DNA of 64,000 nt from Gnetum montanum (GCA_015680685.1 MNCI01023346.1:823579-887578), one strand, 5' to 3'. Counted from the stretch's first letter, positions 45,200-57,690 are shown. Made by a program: numbers and translations. Notes: generated by a model not told the origin, from the sequence alone.

Positions 45200-48069
45200 A
45201 TGAGAAAATGAGGTCATCACTAAGTTGTACAAGCTCAAGGTTGTATTTTTTGTTTAAGAGCTTGCATGACTTATGCCAACGCATCTAGAAAGTCCTTACC
45301 ACCATTAGTTGCCTTGTTAGCTTTCATCTTCTCCATGCAACCCAAAAGGTAGATCTCTTGGGGAGGAGATTTGGGCTTGTTTTGTTTTGCCTGCCTATGA
45401 GCCTCAATGCTCAGTTGTTGATCACTTGTGGTAGTGGCTTCAGCTGATGTGGTCATTGGAATAATGCATAATGGGATGGGCTTAGGTAGACCTAATGCCA
45501 TGTGTTTCCTCATCATTCATTTGGTGAGGTGCTCATTTGGCCTCCCTAGCTGCCACCTTGACTACTTGGTATTGTATGCAGGATGAGGCCTCAGGTGAGT
45601 AGGGCTTGTTGTAGTCCCCACCATCAGACTCAACAAAGGATCCACACATTGTGGCACCCTAACGACAAAGGGTGTTTAGGTTATAGTTGTTGCAACATGC
45701 TGTGGGGCCCTAACCACAAAGGGTGTCATTGGCACTTGAGGTGGTGCTTTAATGATAAAAGGGGTCCTTGGACTGGTTGATGCCAAAGAGGCTCCAATGT
45801 TGTCAGAGGGTACATGAACCACAAATGGCTCTCATGCCAGTCCTACGTCATCATCAATGCTGATGGCATTGATGACATAGCCTGCACCATTTGTGTTATG
45901 AGGATCTTTGTAGACATTCATTGATTGATTTTCTAGTCGAACTGGATTGGTCAAATCAAGAATCACTTAGCCCTGGTCAATCATGTGTTGTATGTCATGT
46001 TGTAAGGCCATGTAGAAATCCGTGTCATGGCTAGGTAATTGATGATAATGGTAGAACTCATCCAACCTAAAGTGTTTTGGGATCGAAGGCTTGTCTAATG
46101 CGGCTACTAATGGGTTTTTAAGGAGCTCATAATAGTGATCATGATGCTTGTGAGCATCTTAAAATATTTGCTTGTACTGGATGCACCTAGCACTAAGTAG
46201 CTAACCCAACAATTCTGATGGTTTGATTGGCAACATTATGTACTTTGAGCGGTCCTTACACTTAAAGTTTGGCCTTGGGGTAGCTTGCCCTGTGGTCACT
46301 AATGATGCAAGTTGGTTGGCTGTCGTAGTGTCGGAGCTGGTTACCTTGTTATTGGCTGAGGCCTTGGTTGCCTTGGCTGTTGGTTTCGCATTGTTTGACT
46401 TGGCCTCATTAGCCATTGCTACAATGGTTGTCATTGCCTTGCCCTAATCCTTATCTTTCTTTGCGTGGACATTCTTGTAGGCTGCGTAGGCTAGATCATT
46501 GTTGGCTTCCATCGCATCCTAAATGCTCTTTGTTTGAGCGAATGCTTGGCTTAGGGAGTGTGAGGTAAGATAGTATAGTTTTGACTTAATGAAGTTGTTC
46601 ACTGCACCTTTGAAAATGACCAGTAGGTGAGTTTTCGCGATAGGCTCATGGATTTTGTTAAGTGTAGCGTTCCATTGTTGGATGAAGTTTTGAATAGGCC
46701 CTAAGTGGCCTTGCTTGATTTGCATGAGTTGATCTAGGATCGCCTCAAGCTTCTAGTTACACTTGAAGCAAGTGAAAAATTAGCTAAGAAAATTCTCCAA
46801 CAAAGATATGGAGGCCCTAGGGAGTGCACGATACTAGTCTAGTGCCTTGCCAATTAGGGACATGGCAAACACACGAATGATTTCATGTAGTCATGCATGC
46901 AACAATAGGCATTTAGACCGGAAGGTTACTAGATGGGCATGGGGGTTCCCTTCACCGTTATATTTGGTGAATTGGGGAAGTTGAACACCAGATGGCAAGG
47001 TTAGTGATGGGACAACGAGACTAATGGGATCATCCTGGTAGAAGTTCGTTACNTGCAGCCAACTACACCTACACCAAGCTTGGATAAAGTATTCTAGCTC
47101 ATTCAGACACTTACTAAAGAGGTCAAATAGCTTAAGGCCACCTCTTCTGATATGGTCTAAGTAATGGACTTCTACCAGGATGATCCCATTAGTCTCGTTG
47201 TCCCATCACTAACCTTGCCATCTGGTGTTCAACTTCCCCAATTCACCAAATATAACGGTGAAGGGAACCCCCATGCCCATCTAGTAACCTTCCGGTCTAA
47301 ATGCCTATTGTTGCATGCATGACTACATGAAATCATTCGTGTGTTTGCCATGTCCCTAATTGGCAAGGCACTAGACTAGTATCGTGCACTCCCTAGGGCC
47401 TCCATATCTTTGTTGGAGAATTTGCTTAGCTAATTTTTCANCCAAAACCATAAAGGGTAAGGTAACCGATGGTCTTGCACCTTGATGTGTATGGGCTTGA
47501 TGGCTTGCCATAATGGGTATCGATCTAGGCAATGACAGGGAAGATGCTGTTGCCTCAAAGAAGGCAGATGGTTGAGACTGCAAACGAGCGACATTAGAGG
47601 TGGGTGATAGGAAAGAGACATAAAAGGGATTCTCATTTTTTGAGTGAGCCTCAAATTCCTCTTGCCCATCCTACAGGGGCTCCTCATAGTCGATTGCTGC
47701 ATTGTGCTTGTTCAACCCACTTAGTCGGATGAGTTGGTCAAGCATCGACTAAAAGGTCTTGGTGAAGGGGATGAGATCGTTAGGGGTGGGGAAGTACTCC
47801 CTCCTATTCCAATGTATGAGCTCATAACCTCGCTTTGCCACCAACTCTTAGTGGTCTAAAGGAATGCCTGCTTGGAGCTTCGCACAAAGGAAGTTGTATT
47901 TGTCTTTGTTGAGCACCATGTGCTTGGGAGATTGGTTATGGAGCCTGAGGGATTGCCTTCCCATGAACATGGGCCCCCTAACTCTAGGGATGTCGATTGT
48001 GAGTTCTTGCTAGATAGGTTGAACAATGACTACACCTAAGGCAGAGGTTGAAGGCTCTTCGGAATTCAT
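45200..48069 (-). pseudogene. gag: E5 gag (broken, assembly-rearranged)
   Basis: The ATG at 48069 opens a frame with two early stops. Capsid-type segments follow: F-T-K-Y-N-G-E-G-N-P-x-A-H-L (encoded on both arms of the inverted block) and a Q-Q-W-N...F-K-G segment at 46519-46725. Low-complexity Ala/Thr/Asn/Lys segments follow at 46201-46434 and 45271-45516. The scaffold block 47054-47440 lies in reverse orientation and interrupts the frame. Turned round, it overlaps the sequence ending at 47045. Confidence 0.65.
47054..47440 (+). repeat. Misoriented contig with 273-bp inverted overlap
   Basis: Positions 47168-47440 are the reverse complement of 46773-47045 without length change and with very few mismatches. 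The block is bounded by N at 47053 and 47441. Its unique part (47054-47167) encodes gag sequence on the plus strand while all surrounding gag is on the minus strand, so the block is inverted in the scaffold. Confidence 0.88.
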
Positions 48070-48486
48070 GCTACTATGAAAAAATTGCAACATATGCAAC
48101 ACTGGAAAAGAAGCGGTTAAGTATAATGAGTGTTGAAAATGTTTAAGTATAGAAATGTCAAAATGATAACTAAGTATGAGAGGGTGCTAGAAAAATGTCT
48201 AACTCTGGTGCTATGCTTGCTACGCTCCTATGCCAAGGGCAAGCTATGCTCTTCCTAGCAAGCAGAGTTTAGAGCCCAAGTGCGAGAGATACACTTTGGC
48301 TTTTATCTTGTAGGGTTCCAAGGGAACTGACAAGTGGGGTCAATCTACACCAATCGGATTATAGACTATCATAGAGGTGTCACATCTATGTTAGTTCTAA
48401 GCTAGTAACAGAGGTGCAAAGAGCATGCGGGACTACCATTGAACATAGAAGGAAATGGCAAGGCCCTTCTTCGAGCACTAGAAAAT
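48070..48486 (-). other. E5 5' leader
   Basis: This lies between the 5' LTR and the gag ATG. A candidate primer site TAGTGCTCGAAGAAGGGCC starts six bases after the LTR, but I cannot assign its tRNA. GCTACGCTC-type palindrome halves occur at about 48218-48262. Confidence 0.45.
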
Positions 48487-49791
48487 TGTTACGATTGAAA
48501 ATGTCAGTGGTTGAAACACCGAGGGGTTTACAAGTGCATAGCCTCAACCCCACCTCCATGTGAGGGCCTTTTTTAGGAAATAGAGGTGGAGTGCCCTAGA
48601 TGGTCTTGCTAATTGAAAAGGGACTTCACCGATTGCAACCAAGGTATCGAGTGCAACCGAGGGGTGGCATGGTTAGCCAAAAATGCAAGCACTGATGGTG
48701 TTCTTTGTAGTATTGAGGTCGATTAGGCCTAAGCGTAGTGGGCTATCTCAACATAAGAATGGTCATGCAAGTGTGCAAAAATATGTAAAATTATGAAAAA
48801 ATGTGAATGTGGTATTGAATGTCAAAATAATGCCTAAAATTCAATGGAGGAAATGCTTAGAATGCAATGGAGTGTAGCAATTACAAATAAGCTTTTTGGA
48901 GGTGCATGGTATATAGAAAAACACAGTAGCAGCATAGCCATAGTCTTTGGGGTGTGCTAGAGTGAAGACTAGTGTTTACTGTAAGGTCCGTGCCTATTGG
49001 GTTAGTTGCCACGATGTCCTATAGGCTTGCAATGCACTGTGGTATTGAGTACGATGCAAAGGTGTAGCCAAGGTGTTAATACACTTTGGTGTACGGGGTG
49101 CTTAAGGTGCCTTAGGTACCAAGTGGTGCTCTAAGATGCTAATTACTGCTTAGATTTGCTAGCCAAATGCTTCAAATGTCCACTGCTAGAATGAATTGTC
49201 AACCACTAGGGTGTGGAATGCAGGGGTATTTATAGGTCTAGAGTTAGCGTGAAGTGTAGATCGTGTGCCACTTGGCAAAGGGGTAGGTGGGGCTATGCTG
49301 AACCTTGCTACACTTCCATTGGAGCAACTGGTGCTATACTTTGATATGCTTCATTGGACCCTGAGAGACTATTAGATTGGCTATGCTAAGATTGTAATGT
49401 ACCTATAAATAGTGCAAAATAGTGCAATTTGGAGCCTACACTTTAGGACTATGTTCACCCCTCTCTCAAGTGGGACCGAGCATAGGTATAATGTTGGGAC
49501 ATAGAGGGGGTATAAAAGAGTGCAAGTTGCTGATCTTGCTTGCCGAAGGAGTGCTGGAGTTGAAATGAAGGCCTGTGCTGAGCTCCAGAAGCTTTTGGAG
49601 GTAGTTTCTTGTTGCTACGCTAGTTATGCTCTAAAGCGTAGCACAATAGTTAGGCAATTCTTGCAAAAACTAAAGTCTAGTGTTGCTATGCTTGCTACAC
49701 TAGAGAGTGTAGTAGGATGGGACAAAATGTATCACAACACTTAGAAAAATTTGACGTTGTAGTGTTGTTGCTCGAATTTGGTGGTGTTTCA
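48487..49791 (-). repeat. 5' LTR of E5
   Basis: On the minus strand it begins TGAAACACCACC and ends CGTAACA. It is collinear with 25460-27182 except for an about 420-bp deletion near 49735-49750. It contains near-palindromes such as 49695-49712 (CTACACTAGAGAGTGTAG). Confidence 0.88.
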
Positions 49792-49796
49792 ATATC

Positions 49797-51200
49797 TCGA
49801 GCTGACAGGAATAGATTGAAGGATATGCCAACATCACATTTACACTGACTTGGCCATGAAGCCAACAAGGTAGCCATAGAGGTGGCTAAACTCTAAATTG
49901 AAGTAGATCATTAAGGAGGAAATAGAGAAACTCCTCAAGGTAGGGTTCATCTATCCCATTGCGGATAGTGAGTGGGTTAGCCCACTTGTAATTGTGCTAA
50001 AGAAAGGTGGCAAGTGGTGAATCTATATTGATTTTAGGCTGTTGAATATGGCAATGTTTAAAGATCATTTTCCATTGTCATTTGTGGATAAAGTGTTGGA
50101 CACCATATCTGGGCATTGCTGTTATAGCTTATTGGATGGTTCTAGTGGTTATAACCAAATACAAATTGTGCTAGAAGATCAGGCCAAGATAACATTCACA
50201 AGTTCCTAGTGGACTTTTGCATATTGTAAGATGCCATTTGATCTATGCAATGCCCTTGCAACATTTCAACACCTGGTCCTTAGTATTTTCCAATAGCAAA
50301 TTGATAGTGATGTTGAAGTCTTCATGGATGACTTCTCCACCTATGGAGCTACATTTGAGCAAGCCTTGGATCACCTTAAGAAAGTATTGAAGAGATGTGT
50401 TGAAACAAACCTTGGATCAATTAGAAAAAGAGTCATCTTATGATACAAGAAGGCATTGTGTTGGGGCATTGAATTTCATAATAAGGGATTGAGGTAAATA
50501 AAAAAAATAAGTATGATTTAAGGAATTACAAATCAACTAGAGATAGTTAAGGATGTCATATCATTCATTTGACATACTGGCTACTACCAACGATTTATAG
50601 AGAATTTCTTAAATATTGCAAAGTCGTTGGTTGAGCTTACAAAGAAGGATGCTCTGTTCATTTGGACCAAGGAGTGTAAACATGCATTCCAACTACTAAA
50701 GGAGAAACTTGTAGAAACTCCAATTCTACGAGCACCAGACTAGTCTAGACCATTTCACATAATGACAGGTGCATCTAATTATGATTTGGGAGTGGTGCTT
50801 AGGCAACTGGCTGATAAAAAATGTCCATGTTACATCCACTGCATATGTTAAAGCATTGTGGGTGCATAGTTAAACTATATAACAACTAAAAAAGAACTAA
50901 TGATAGTGGTGTATGCTCTTGACAAGTTCAAGTACTATGTGCTTGATTATAAAGTATGTGTGCACATAGATCACAGTGCCATTTGCTTCCTAATGAATAA
51001 GCCAACTGTGAGCCCTCATATCATATGGTGGCTTGTGATCTTGTAGGAATTTCATCCCATAATGGTAGATTGAAAAGGGATCGAGAATGTGGTCATTGAT
51101 CACCTCTCTCGATTAAGATGGGATAATAAAGAGGAGGAGAGCCCGCTCTTTGATCAGTTTCTAGATGAACTCCTCTTTATAGGAGCACTAAATGACCAAA
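49797..51200 (+). pseudogene. E3 reverse transcriptase and RNase H (broken)
   Basis: E3 coding resumes here in the frame left at 25454. Reverse transcriptase landmarks are V-G-F-I-Y-P-I, S-E-W-V-S-P, K-D-H-F-P-L, L-D-G-S-S-G-Y-N-Q-I, W-T-F-A-Y and F-M-D-D-F-S (FMDDF at 50321-50335). This wording is that of Athila-group enzymes. RNase H follows at about 50620-51110, including a Y-x-V-x-V-x-x-D-H-S-like end. Many TAG stops lie where Gln or Trp is expected. Confidence 0.85.
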
Positions 51201-52500
51201 CACCCACAGAAACAACACGGTATAATGGAATCCTCATCCATCTTCTCACTTAGGAGATGCCACAAGATCTTGACTTTAGAAAGAAGCAACAATTTCTTCA
51301 TTGGGCCAAATACTTCATGAAAATCAAGGGACATTCTACAAGGTGTGCACTAACGGCCTAATTTATTGGTATGTCCCTAATGAAGATCAACTGCGTGTTT
51401 TTTAGGATGCTCACAAAGGGCCTTGCGAAGGCCATATGCAAGGAGACACATGGCCATAAAAATCCTAATGACAAGATACTATTGGCCTACAATCTTTAGG
51501 GATGCCCACCAGTTTGTCTAATCTTGTGAAAGTTGTTAACAAGATGGTGGGATGATCACTTGATTGGAAGGTCCTCAATAGTGGATTCAATCACTGGAGC
51601 CTTTTGACATATGGGATGTTGACTTTATGGGTTTCATCACACCCATGTCCAATGGAAAGGCATGTATCATCATAGTAGTTGACTACTACATAAAATGGGT
51701 AGAAGCAGCAGCTATTGCTAATTGTACATCATCCACTGCTGCTAGATTTGTGTAATAAAATGTTGTAAATAGGTTTGGGATGCCACATGCACTAATTTAT
51801 GATAATGGAACTCATTTCATAGGTGCCACTTTTAGAAAGTTGATGCAACACTTAGGGGTTGAACATAAATTAACAACACCCTACCACCCCCAAGCCAATG
51901 GTTAAGCAAAAGTAACTAATCAGGAGATCACAAAGATCTTAACAAAAACCATAAGCAAATATAGGAGAGATTGGAGCAACAAACTCAACGATGCCCTATG
52001 GGCCTATCACTTAACATAAAAACTCCCTATTGGCTACTCTCCCTATGAGTTAGTGTATGAAAAACTTCCAACACTCTTGATTTAGTCTGAGCTTAGTATA
52101 CTCTCAACAGTCTATGATATGGATCTTGACCTAAGTCTAGCACAGAAAGAAAGATTGATCAACCTAAATATGCTAGATGAAAATCGATTGGTGGTCCTAT
52201 CCTTGAATGAGGTACAAAAGGCATTCAACAAGCAATGTCATGACCTCAAAATATAGAAAGTAACATTTCAACTAGGAGATAAGATTTTTTATTGGAACCC
52301 CACATGCACCCTAGAAGAAAAAATTCCAAACATTGTGGGAGAAACCTTATATAATTGATCAAACCTTTTCCTCTGGGGCTATGATAATCTACAAACCTGA
52401 AAGCTCAAATAAAAAGTAGTTGGTCAACTTCCAGCAAGTGAAACCTTTCCTAGAGCCAAGACAAGCTAGTGTAACTGCCACCTTGACAAATGGACAATGA
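51201..52500 (+). pseudogene. E3 integrase (broken)
   Basis: Zinc domain remains are at about 51405-51540 (A-H-K-G-P-C-E-G-H, later C-E-S-C). The core has W-D-V-D-F-M-G-F (catalytic Asp about 51621) and Y-D-N-G-T-H-F (second Asp 51801-51803). The catalytic Glu after P-Y-H-P-Q-A-N-G reads Lys (51909-51911), preceded by a TAA stop (51903-51905). The C-terminal part, with L-G-D-K-I-F-Y-W, reaches about 52480. Confidence 0.85.
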
Positions 52501-54632
52501 CATTCCATTTTCTAGATCTCCTCCTTCCAACTCAGTCATGGGGGAGATGGCCATATGTGCTAACAATCCATATGGCTTCCTAGTTTTTTCTACTTTTTAT
52601 TTTCCACATTTTTAAATTTTACAAGTTATTTATTTTACAAAATTTTGATTTTCAAAATTTTTTAAATTTTGTAGCATCATTAGTACCTTTGAACCTTTCT
52701 TGATTATTTTACAATTTCTCATATATTTTACTTTGTTTTGTTTAAGTGTGACTTTTCGTTATTTTTGCTAATAAAAGTGCTTTATTGCCATAGGAAACAG
52801 TGCCATTTTTGTTATTTACTAATGATGATTTATGCTTAATGTTGTGATTGTCGATGTTTAGCTTTTTTTTTATTTCTAATGTCTGATGTCTATGACATGG
52901 TTTATTTTTTATGGAATATGCAATGAGTTCACACCATCCAACCATCCAATAAACTCTATGGTTTTCCTTGTTCTGGGAGTTTGAGGTCCCTTCCATTAAA
53001 GAAACTTTTAATCAATTGGTGACCTTGGTAGTTTTGGAATTGGGAAAGATTCAAAGGTTTGTAGAGGGTGTGACTTCAAGGGGACTCAATACTCCTTGTA
53101 CTCTTCTACTTACTTGAGTGCTTGGGTGTTTTTCATGAACTTCTTACTATTTCATTCCAACCACTAATAGTAAGTCAAATAAAGTCTTTGTATGGTGTGG
53201 TTCCCATCGAAAGAAAAAGAAAAAAAAAAAGAAAAAAGAAAAAAAACATGACGGAAATTCAAAGCACACCCCTTAGAAAAATAAATGGGCTACAAGCACT
53301 GGTTATGGAATTAGAAAGACATGCATTTGTGCTTGAAGGTCCCCTTTAACTAAGGCCCTCTTTCTCTCACTTCCTACTTCTCTTTTCTTCTCTTTTTGGA
53401 ATGGTGGTTGTTTTATGGGAGCACTCTCGTGTCTTAGGTGAGTAGATCGATCTTGGAGTGGTGATGCAAAGTTATTGAAAGAGGCTAGTTTTAATCTAGA
53501 CTAAGGATGGCTCTTCTTAGGTCACTTTAAACAAAAATTCTACAAGGGATTGCTTATGACCTCAATTTGGAATCCCATTCCACCTTCTATGTCATCCTTC
53601 CATGTTATCGTAACTAACCTCATTGCCAGGTTTTATGTTATGCTCTATGTCTTAGTCTGATGTGTTTGAATTCTTGAATAGATTCTTTTTTGTTGGTCCT
53701 TAACTTTTCATGATCATTAATCAACTATGGGGCCCACGGACTCCTTAGTTGAGGTTATGCAAGGACAACAAGGGCATGAGCTTGCTATGGGGAGGACCCA
53801 CTTCCATATCTCTTGGTTCCTTACCTTAGACATTTCTACAATCCTCTCTTTTGCATATTCCATTGTGCAAACCACTATGTGCTTCTTGATCTCTTAGTTT
53901 CCATCCTCTTTCTCCATTTTCTTAATTTTCTCAATTTTCAAGACTTCAACACCCTCTTCTCATATTTTCATCATGTTCGTGGCTGTTTGGGCTTCCATTT
54001 GACCCTAATTTTGTTCAAAATCTCTTTGTAATTTTCAAGTTTGGACCAAGTCAACTAAAGTCAATGGTGGTCACTAGTTGCATCGATGAGGCCTTGTCAA
54101 TGTAGTTGACTGCATTGACGAGGCCTTGTCAACACATCACAAAAACTCTATATGTACCACTGCACACTTCATAATTTTTATCATTTGCTTTATAATTCTA
54201 AGGGAGTTTTGCCATTTTTCAGAGCCCCAAAGCTTCTGGAGCCCTTAACTTCCCAACCATTTGTCCAAATCACTCCATTCTTCGATCTTGCAATTACTAA
54301 AGGTAAGCTCTTTATCACGGAGGCCAAAAAACTTAAGGTTTCTAATGAAAATTTTGAAAATTTGTTTAACTCCCCCAAAGGGTTAATAAATTTAACAATA
54401 TATAAACATCAATTGCTTATATATAACACATAAATAAACACAACTTAGCCATAAATAATAAGCAAAGGGATGATTTATTAATAATAACACATAAATAAAA
54501 TAATGATTGAGGTAATCAAATTAGCCATAATCACAACTTAGCCAAGTGCAACTATCCTAAAGAGATAAAGGTATCCCAATTGTTTCATGTGACACAACAA
54601 ATTGCTAACCCATGGTCTTGTCGTGATTATAG
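52501..54632 (+). other. E3 spacer between pol and extra ORF
   Basis: Landmarks shared with E1 and E2 are a purine tract (53209-53246) and GGGGAGGACCCACTT (53789-53803). A doubled GAYGAGGCCTTGTCAA at 54085-54100 and 54117-54132 resembles the U3 repeats of the E3 LTR. Short open frames are present but none is recognised. Confidence 0.5.
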
Positions 54633-57430
54633 ATGGCACCAAGACCGAAATGATTGCAGAAAGGGAAACCTTCTTAACCAAGGGAGAAATAGCTCAGAGC
54701 TGGAAGGGACCAATAAGAACAAGCCTAAGAACCACCAGAGGAAACTTATGCAATAGGACTTCTTCATGAGGAGCCCTAAGTGGAATCTGTTTGATAGATT
54801 CCAGAAGAAGAAGTGTTAACAAAGTAATCATAGTGATGGGAAGCACTAGGACTAGCGCCAAGGCTTGAAGTCACTTTAACTCATACTTGCCATGACATCA
54901 TCAGACCCTAAGAGATTCAACACTCAGTTCTCCAAGAACTAAACTTCAGGCCATTTCTAGAGAAAGCTCCAGCAGAAGTCAAAACACAATTGCAAACCTT
55001 TTCCATGTGGCGAATCATCATCTCTAGTGGGAAGTGGTACATGGGAGAGACATATCTCTTCCAGAACAATATAAGACAAAGTTCCATAGTAAAAATCAAG
55101 GATATTTAGGTGTCCTACTCAATCGAGGCTATTATGCAAGCACTAAGGTTGCCTAATATTGGGACAAAGTTGGCAAAGCTATCAACACAAGGTGAACTTA
55201 AGGCCAAAAAGAAGTGGACTTAATGGTGCTACGGGGTCAACTGTAAGAAGTTCGATGTACTCACACTAGCAAAGTGCATCTACTTCAAGATAGTGGCTCA
55301 TCACCTCAATCCAACAATAAGGTCTAACAAGGTGACCACCTTTTCTACTCGAGCATGTGTCACTTTAAGTAAGGGATTTCCTGTAAACTTTCCATAACTA
55401 ATCTATTTAGCTATCGAAAAATGCTTCAAGTAAAATGAAATTGGAAGGAAAATCCTACCCTTGCCATGCCTTATCTAGAAGCTCTACAAAAGGATAGGAA
55501 TCATCCACTACGCCAACGACATAATCAGATATGGTCCTTTGGTTTTATGGCCTGAAATCATGAAAGAAAAGACACCTGCCACAACTAAATAAAAGGAGTA
55601 ACCACCACCTCTATCACCTCCTCAAGAAACAATGTTGGAGGCCTGCATAGCCATTGAGCACTTGTGAAAAATTTGAGAGTAGCTCTTGCATGAGCAAGAG
55701 CAATGTGGAGGGATGCGTAGTGTGGATCCATTTGTATATCGATTAGTGATGAGTCACCTTAATGGAAAGGGCTAATATTCTCTGCTGAATGAATGTAGTT
55801 GCCCACAAGGTCTAATCCTAATGCTTAAGAGGTGACAGTGTCATTATCACAACACCATTTATTCCCAAAAATCTCTGGGAATGCTGCCTCCTTCTTTGTG
55901 CATTTAGAGAAAGGTAAAGGGGCCACTGTACTGGTGATGTAGCACCAAGGACAAGAGATTACGGTTGAAGTAGTTGCTGATTGCATCGTTGAAGCATTTA
56001 ATGCACTTGCAATGTCTGTACCAAACGTATCTACACTTTGAGATGTGTAGATGTCTGTAGGGATGATCAACGAAAAATTGAATGCAGCTTAGCATGAAGA
56101 ATTGCTGGATCGATTGGTATGAATTGGGCAATCAATTCCAGATATCTTTAATTTTCCAGATAATATTATTGCAACCCAGTAGGAGTTGTTAGAAGCAAGG
56201 GGCAAATGCATCATCTTGGAGGGGCAACTCAAAATGACTCGAGCATAGAATTAACACTTCACCATGAAGGTTGTTGAATTACATGCCCATCTTGTTGATC
56301 CCACACTTCTCAGCCCAACAATAACTAGAGATGAAGCTTTCCAATAACTTCAAGAATGATTCAGGAAGGCTAAAAAGGAAGTAGTGACAACCATCTTGAA
56401 CTAGTCTGTAGTAGAAGCGAAGAAATATTTAGTATAGGACTTAGTTCATATGCAGTAAGAGAATGAAGCACTAACTGTAGAAAATCATTGCTTGCATAAT
56501 GTTGATGGTCAAGAAAAACAAACGTAGGAATTCATTCATCAACAACAGGAGTAATTAGCCAGGGTTAATATTGAATTAAGGAAATTAATCATAGAAAATT
56601 ATAATTTGTCTATGGAAGAAGTTCGTGCCTTATGCCAGAAGTCTGCTATTGAGATCGCCACCTAATAAAATGAAGCTTTGAAGTTTGAAAAAGTTAAAAA
56701 AATCACTATAAAGACCAGGTTGGCTTACAGAAGGAAGTAAGTGAGAAGCACATCCAGATGGCAAAGACAAAAGTAAATGAAGCTTTGTAGCAACTTCAAT
56801 AAGGGAGAAGTATGATAGCCCATCATTAATGTGATTGATGCCTATAACAAAGTGGGGAGATCCATCTAAAGGAGTTGCAGATAGAGAAGATGAAAGGATA
56901 CATGGAGTTGGCCAATCTCTACTATGCAAACTTGGCAATGCTGACTACCAAACAACCATGATCAGAGTTAGAAAAATAAGTGGCTAACTCATATTTGCTA
57001 TATGAGGTAGAGTTCAAGCACCATAAAGACACCAAGTAGAAGTTTGAGATTACAAATGGTAAACTTAAAGTTCTTAGAGCACGATTCATGGAGCAACAAT
57101 CAACTACTGAGAACTTGAGCAAAATAATGAATGATTACCAAGAGATGAAGGATGCAATTAGAGTGTTTGATATTGAACGTAAATAATTCGTTGCCCGGTT
57201 TATCAACACAAAGGTGCTCTTTCTAGCAATCCCATGTCCCTAGGATGTGCCCATTCTGACCCACATTGGTGAAGCTGCGTGGATGGTGCATGATCCTAGA
57301 AGTAAGGAGGAAAAAATAAAAGCATTGTTGGATGCCTTTTGCCTCCCATGGAAAGTTGTAGCAACAGTAGGACAACCATAGTCTCCTTGATCCTTGTACG
57401 TGCCTAAAGCCGATGAAGGTCCCTAGAACC
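54633..57430 (+). pseudogene. E3 extra ORF: plant-transposon-type domain, coiled coil, CPW...AW end (broken)
   Basis: An ATG at 54633 follows GATTATAG, as in E1. The stretch 54930-55450 aligns with the 203-residue frame of E2 (16656-17267): F-R-P-F-L-E-K-A-P near the start, S-S-G-K-W-Y-M-G-E, then A-L-R-L-P-N-I-G and I-Y-F-K-I. From about 56000 to 57180 the frames are rich in Glu, Lys, Gln and Leu, suggesting a coiled coil. The 16-residue C-terminal motif is at 57235-57282 with Trp changed to TAG. This location between pol and LTR is that of the Athila env-like/ORF-1 frame. Function unknown, and this copy is dead. Confidence 0.6.
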
Positions 57431-57690
57431 TTAGGAGCCACCACCTCCTAGGATTGTCTGATCTTCACTACCAACTTCATGCCATTAGAGGATATGCTAT
57501 CCTAGTTTGAACAATCATGTCATGGTGTTGAATTTTGTGTCATGAACACCGTAATTTTTGTAATTTGTTGATCCATACACTTAGGCACTTCTTTTTTGTC
57601 AAGTTAGTCTATTTTGTTTTGTTGAAGGGTTAGTCAATAATCCCATACCTTCCCAATTTTGTAAAAGAACTTGAGGACAAGTTCTCATTT

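Larger units (their letters stand above)
25460..49791 (-). mobile_element. E5: Tat-like Ty3 LTR retrotransposon, interrupted by E1
   Basis: LTRs at 25460-27182 (3') and 48487-49791 (5') flank a minus-strand element. Target duplications ATATT (25455-25459) and ATATC (49792-49796) differ by one base. Closing the gap restores the frame of E3 across the insertion site. Order on the minus strand: 5' LTR, gag, protease, spacer with hairpin array, antisense gene region, E1 insertion, hairpin array, reverse transcriptase, RNase H, integrase, hairpin array, 3' UTR, purine tract, 3' LTR. The YVDD motif, R-A-T-Y-Q-type context and L-R-L-N-P-K-K-C segment place it in the Tat/Ogre group. All genes are broken. 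Confidence 0.85.
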
